Of a stretch of 64,000 nt of DNA, positions 60,528-64,000 are shown piece by piece; the stretch's first letter is position 1, and the number at the start of each line of letters is the position of its first letter. The notes under the pieces are model-generated. The model saw nothing but the letters and a program-made list of their open reading frames with translations. It made no database searches and had not been told where the DNA came from. Made by a program: the position numbers and the translations under genes. Source of the stretch: Spirometra erinaceieuropaei (taxonomy: Eukaryota; Platyhelminthes; Cestoda; Diphyllobothriidea; Diphyllobothriidae); contig CACRXP010000002.1 of assembly GCA_902702965.1 (NCBI GenBank), positions 690,872 through 754,871 of the forward strand, in the 5' to 3' direction.

Positions 60528-63517
60528 CTAGCTCACATTTTCATGTTCGCTTTTGACACCAACCGGAGACTCCGGTGAGGAACGTGGGGAGTCGCTAATG
60601 GATTTTGGCTGTTCTGTTGGTACGGGGACCAAAGGCGCGCTTTTGTGGGCAGACTGTTCTTGTTTCATGTCCGTAATCACCAGTTCACAGTCAGAGTCCT
60701 CGGTCATTGGCTCATCCTTGGATAAAGTACTAGACAATGGGGCCGCGGTTTCCACCTCCGCACAGGACGCTACTTCGGCCTCGGGTTTGGGAACTTCATG
60801 CGCCGAAGAGGTATCGCTGCCTGGTCGGCTAAATTGCTTGGATATTTGAGCCATCTGTTGGGGATCAAAATGCTCTCGCAGCCAACGCGCTTGAAAATCG
60901 TGGAACTTCTTTGAAGGGCGACTCGAGCAAGTTGAATTCTAAATAGGAAGATTGTTTTGAAACATGGGACCGCTTACCTTGCTCTTTCGCCGTACAAATA
61001 TGCCATAGGATCCGACGGACCAGTTAATCTTGTAGGTCTTTGATGCTGACTTGACGGACATATTCGTATTTGATTGCATGCAGTCACTCGAAAACGTGTC
61101 ACGGAAGAGCTTAATTGTGAAGTTTTAGATACAACTATAAAACTCACCTCCGTGTGTGTTAAATTATTGCGGAAGACGCCAACCATGAGCTCCCAAATAT
61201 CCTTCTCCAAGTTCCCTTTTAACCCAACTCCAGGCAGTTCATTGGGAGTGGTAGATTCGTGTGGACTAGAAGCAGCAGTCTCGTGTTGCTCGTCAATTTG
61301 CAGTGGGGTTTCGCTAGTCTCGGAAAGGCGCCGTAAGAGTACCTGTAAATTAGGCGAAATGAAGGTATAGGTTTGGTGTGCTTCCGAATAACAGCGTACT
61401 CTTCAGGCGCAAGATCACACCAGGGGACGTAGGTTACTTACTCTCTAAACAGGAATGCAGAAGGGTTACCACTTCCGGGCTGGAAAGGCCTTAACAGTAT
61501 GTACTGATCAAGGCATCTGAGGGTCTATAGTAATGAAAACTTTTTGGAACAAGCTAGGTCAAACTGAGGCTGGCCAAAGTTGAGCAGTATCAACAACTGA
61601 ACTTTTTTAACCCAGGAATCACTAGCAAACAATTGAACTGCCTTTAAAAGGACGAGGGATGCATGATTTTACGAATGAAACTGCTCTGAGTCTGAGTGGC
61701 CGCTGGGCGTATTCATCCTGGTGTGAAGTCCGAGGTTAGCACCAAGGGGCACATCACAAGTGCAGCGTTGATGCGCCAAATTAGACACCAAGCCGAGACG
61801 AAATGCGGCGTCCTCATGAAAATGTCCCCAAAAACTAAAGTACATAGTCCTAGCACATGTCTTCAACGCCCTTGCCTGACGTTTTGTCATCTATGGTAGG
61901 GTGGGATGCCTTCTAAATGTCGAAATTTTGACAGGACTTGTCCAAATTCGATTAAAAGGCGTTTGCATTACAGCGGTCTTACCTCTTCGGGCTGTGGATC
62001 ACCGGTGGTAATAAGTTCCTGCTGACGGCGAAGAACTGCCTGGTGTGTAAGGCGGTTTACACAACGCTTTACGTTTCTGTAGAGGAATACAGGGCGAATA
62101 CGTGCTAACACGGACGGCGACAAAGGGCCCGCGGTCCAGCAGCCAGGAAGCAGGAGGTACCTGGCTAGGTAGTCGTACCAGTGTCTGGCCTCCGCCGATG
62201 AATCATTAATGGCACGTTGAAGGGCACGCGTAGCTCGAGCCCCCTCTTCGGGCGCGGGGTTCGGATGCACGTGAACGGGGGAGTAGCATCGCGGGGCATG
62301 TGTGTCATTGGTGCAATTCAGTACAACAGACGGATCCAACAGGCGAATCAAGAACTTGGAGGCGTTCCGAAGCATCACCATCGCATAGCAGTTTGGCACA
62401 GAAGTTGGTCGATCCAGGATACCTTCGTTGTTAAAGTGAGATCCGTTGGTGTCCGTGCCGCTTGAAGAAATGGCGAAACCCAAGCAGGCAGCTAGGGCAT
62501 TGTGCCTAAATCTGGCTTCTTCTTTTAGGCGCATGAAGCGGGTTTTCAGAGGGCCGCAGATAGCGTTGGCACTAAAAGGAAGTGAACTATGGTTTTTAAA
62601 CTTACGAATTGGACAGTTTTAAAGCTGACCAATGTAGTGTTCCATATATTTAAAACCCAAATTAGCATAAGTCAACCGACTGCCAGCAAACTTACACTGG
62701 TATGGGACTTCTCGTCATCAAATCACAAGGCTCCGGTTCGAGTCTGGATTTGTTGCTACCACAGGCAGAGCGACCAGCGGAGGATTTGAAGTAGCTACGA
62801 AACAAGGAGGTAAGTCGGTGGCTGAGCTCATCTCCACTAGCGAGTAAATGCAACTGGCGGACCAAATTAGTGACCAATCGGTCCATTGTGAACCATGGGT
62901 AGGCATAGATCCCAAACATGTCACGCAGACGGTCCTCGTAGGTCTGAATGTCCTCACAGCCATCAAGTAAGTCCTTCACGAGGTTAAGAGCTCTATGGTA
63001 GTGTTCCCTGGGCTCAGAGCAACCTAAGATAGGAAGGAGAGTTTTCAGATAAACGGAAATGGCTGTTCGGTGCTGAAAATGAGGATAGTATCAGGAACAA
63101 ACGACATGTTAAATGGAAAAAAAGTGGACATCTAGCAGCTGTCCACAAGACGGAACGGAGAGGAGGCATTGTAAACCTGCAAGAAAATGCAACATAGGTT
63201 ATACAGGAGGCGGTCTTTTTACCTGCTTTTCGAAGACGCAACACCTCGGCTGCTTGAGGATTCGATTTGCCACCTTCCTTGGTGTGCTCCTCCTGGAGGA
63301 TAATGGCCCGGGATCGCAGTTGTGAAAGTCGAGTAAGGAGGAGGTGGTGAAGCCGCAGAAACGCGTACCAATGATTATTGCCATAGAAGAGACTGTAGTA
63401 CTCCTCTACGGGCATTCTCGAGTTGAAATCTACTTCCGGGCGTGTATTCTGGGCTCTACCCAGAAAGAGGGTATCTGTCGACGCCCTGGCGTGATTAGCC
63501 TCAGGAGTGACCTTAAC
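60528..63517 (-). CDS. SIN3: SIN3-family transcriptional co-repressor, C-terminal part (5' end outside window)
   Basis: On the minus strand, exons 63517-63223, 63023-62696, 62571-61983, 61342-61148, 61049-60978 and 60938-60528 join in frame to 629 codons plus stop. SIN3 is the scaffold of a nuclear histone-deacetylase co-repressor complex. The first visible exon has FYGNNHWYAFLRLHHLLLTR, the hallmark following the HDAC-interaction region. Next is DLLDGCEDIQTYEDRLRDMF, with WFTMDRLVTNLVRQLHLL, as in SIN3 C-terminal domains. Later come RIRPVFLYRNVKR and SKKFHDFQARWLREHF. The paired amphipathic helix domains must lie beyond position 64000. The last ~105 residues are acidic and serine/proline-rich, with no homologue recognised. 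Paralogue A or B cannot be assigned. Confidence 0.88.
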
Positions 63518-64000
63518 CTAAAACGGGGAAATTTAAATTGTGCTAAAATTGCTTCTATGTAATTTCAAGTTGGTCATTTGCCTCAGTCAAGTCCCATATG
63601 GCTGTTAAACAAGCAATACACCAGAAACAGAAACACTTTATTGAGACAGGCTGCGTACATATGAGACTCAACCAAAAAAAACAGGTACCCCGGGAAGGGT
63701 TTAAAACGACGACCCCCAAATTTCCGTCGGGTGCTTTACCCCTTGAGCTGGCTGGGGCGACGCCGACGGCTGCACGTTTCATATTTCCCTTCTATTGCAA
63801 TCATGATCGTTTCTGGTCATAAGTGAACATTTAATTGTTCGACAGGTTATTAAATACACCAGAACGCTCATCTTTTTGGATAGGATACAGTGCACATTCG
63901 GGCAAGAAAACTGAACTGCCTATTTTACGGTTCGAGAAGGACTGATGCAAACTTCTTGCCGGATCTAATATTGCGACTACTTCGTGAAGTCCTGAGTATG
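63518..64000. other. SIN3 intron and window edge
   Basis: Lies upstream of the first visible SIN3 exon. No further SIN3 exon was recognised, so this is probably intron. It contains the SINE-like segment at 63686-63770. Confidence 0.6.
63686..63770 (-). repeat. tRNA-derived SINE-like segment
   Basis: The reverse complement reads CCAGCCAGCTCAAGGGGTAA AGCACCCGACGG (A-box-like), then GGGTCGTCGTTTTAAACCC in the B-box position. The B-box is degenerate. Confidence 0.45.

Noticed and set aside
1..64000. CRISPR array, prophage, bacterial operon or integron
   Set aside because: Intron-containing animal-type genes and eukaryotic retroelements throughout; no regularly spaced direct repeats with unique spacers were seen.

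Overview
The window looks like nuclear DNA of a parasitic flatworm, most likely a tapeworm close to the Diphyllobothriidea (Spirometra, Diphyllobothrium or Schistocephalus type). This is an inference. It rests on the kind of intron-rich genes present, on intron sizes from 36 bp to several kb, and on repeat families that resemble known flatworm repeats: a Penelope-like element with a GIY-YIG domain, an RTE-type LINE with a C2H2-rich tail, a CR1-type LINE, tRNA-derived SINEs and long-armed MITEs. No bacterial or organellar genes were seen.

Layout. Positions 962-9098 (+) hold a complete nine-exon severin-type gelsolin gene (365 aa, three gelsolin repeats). Positions 9099-25983 hold no recognised gene. 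They contain a CR1 remnant, two copies of a five-copy repeat family, a tRNA-SINE, and a very large inverted repeat (arms about 14.2-16.05 kb and 20.15-21.87 kb). A 78-base assembly gap lies in a GAA repeat. A single-exon gene at 25984-27168 (+) encodes an unrecognised 394-aa protein with five predicted membrane segments and a glycosylatable C-terminal domain. Positions 27169-46798 are repeat-rich: two full MITEs, an RTE tail with zinc fingers, and RTE and CR1 fragments. An eleven-exon PRMT5 gene (669 aa, apparently complete) covers 46799-57351 (+). The C-terminal 629 codons of a SIN3 co-repressor gene lie at 60528-63517 on the minus strand, and its 5' part is outside the right edge.

How the genes relate. 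Severin remodels actin in the cytoplasm. PRMT5 and SIN3 are chromatin and transcription regulators whose mammalian counterparts have been reported in common complexes. They lie tail to tail here, separated by about 3.2 kb that contains a small Penelope-like insertion. There is no sign of an operon.

The most interesting signals are three differently rearranged Penelope-like insertions with recognisable target-site duplications. Their terminal repeats carry a block resembling the hammerhead-ribozyme core. Also notable are a ~1-kb foldback MITE family with TA duplications, the ~7.7-kb inverted repeat, and two 36-37-bp introns in PRMT5. Exon borders were placed by hand from GT/AG sites, reading-frame phase and family similarity. 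No alignment or search could be run.
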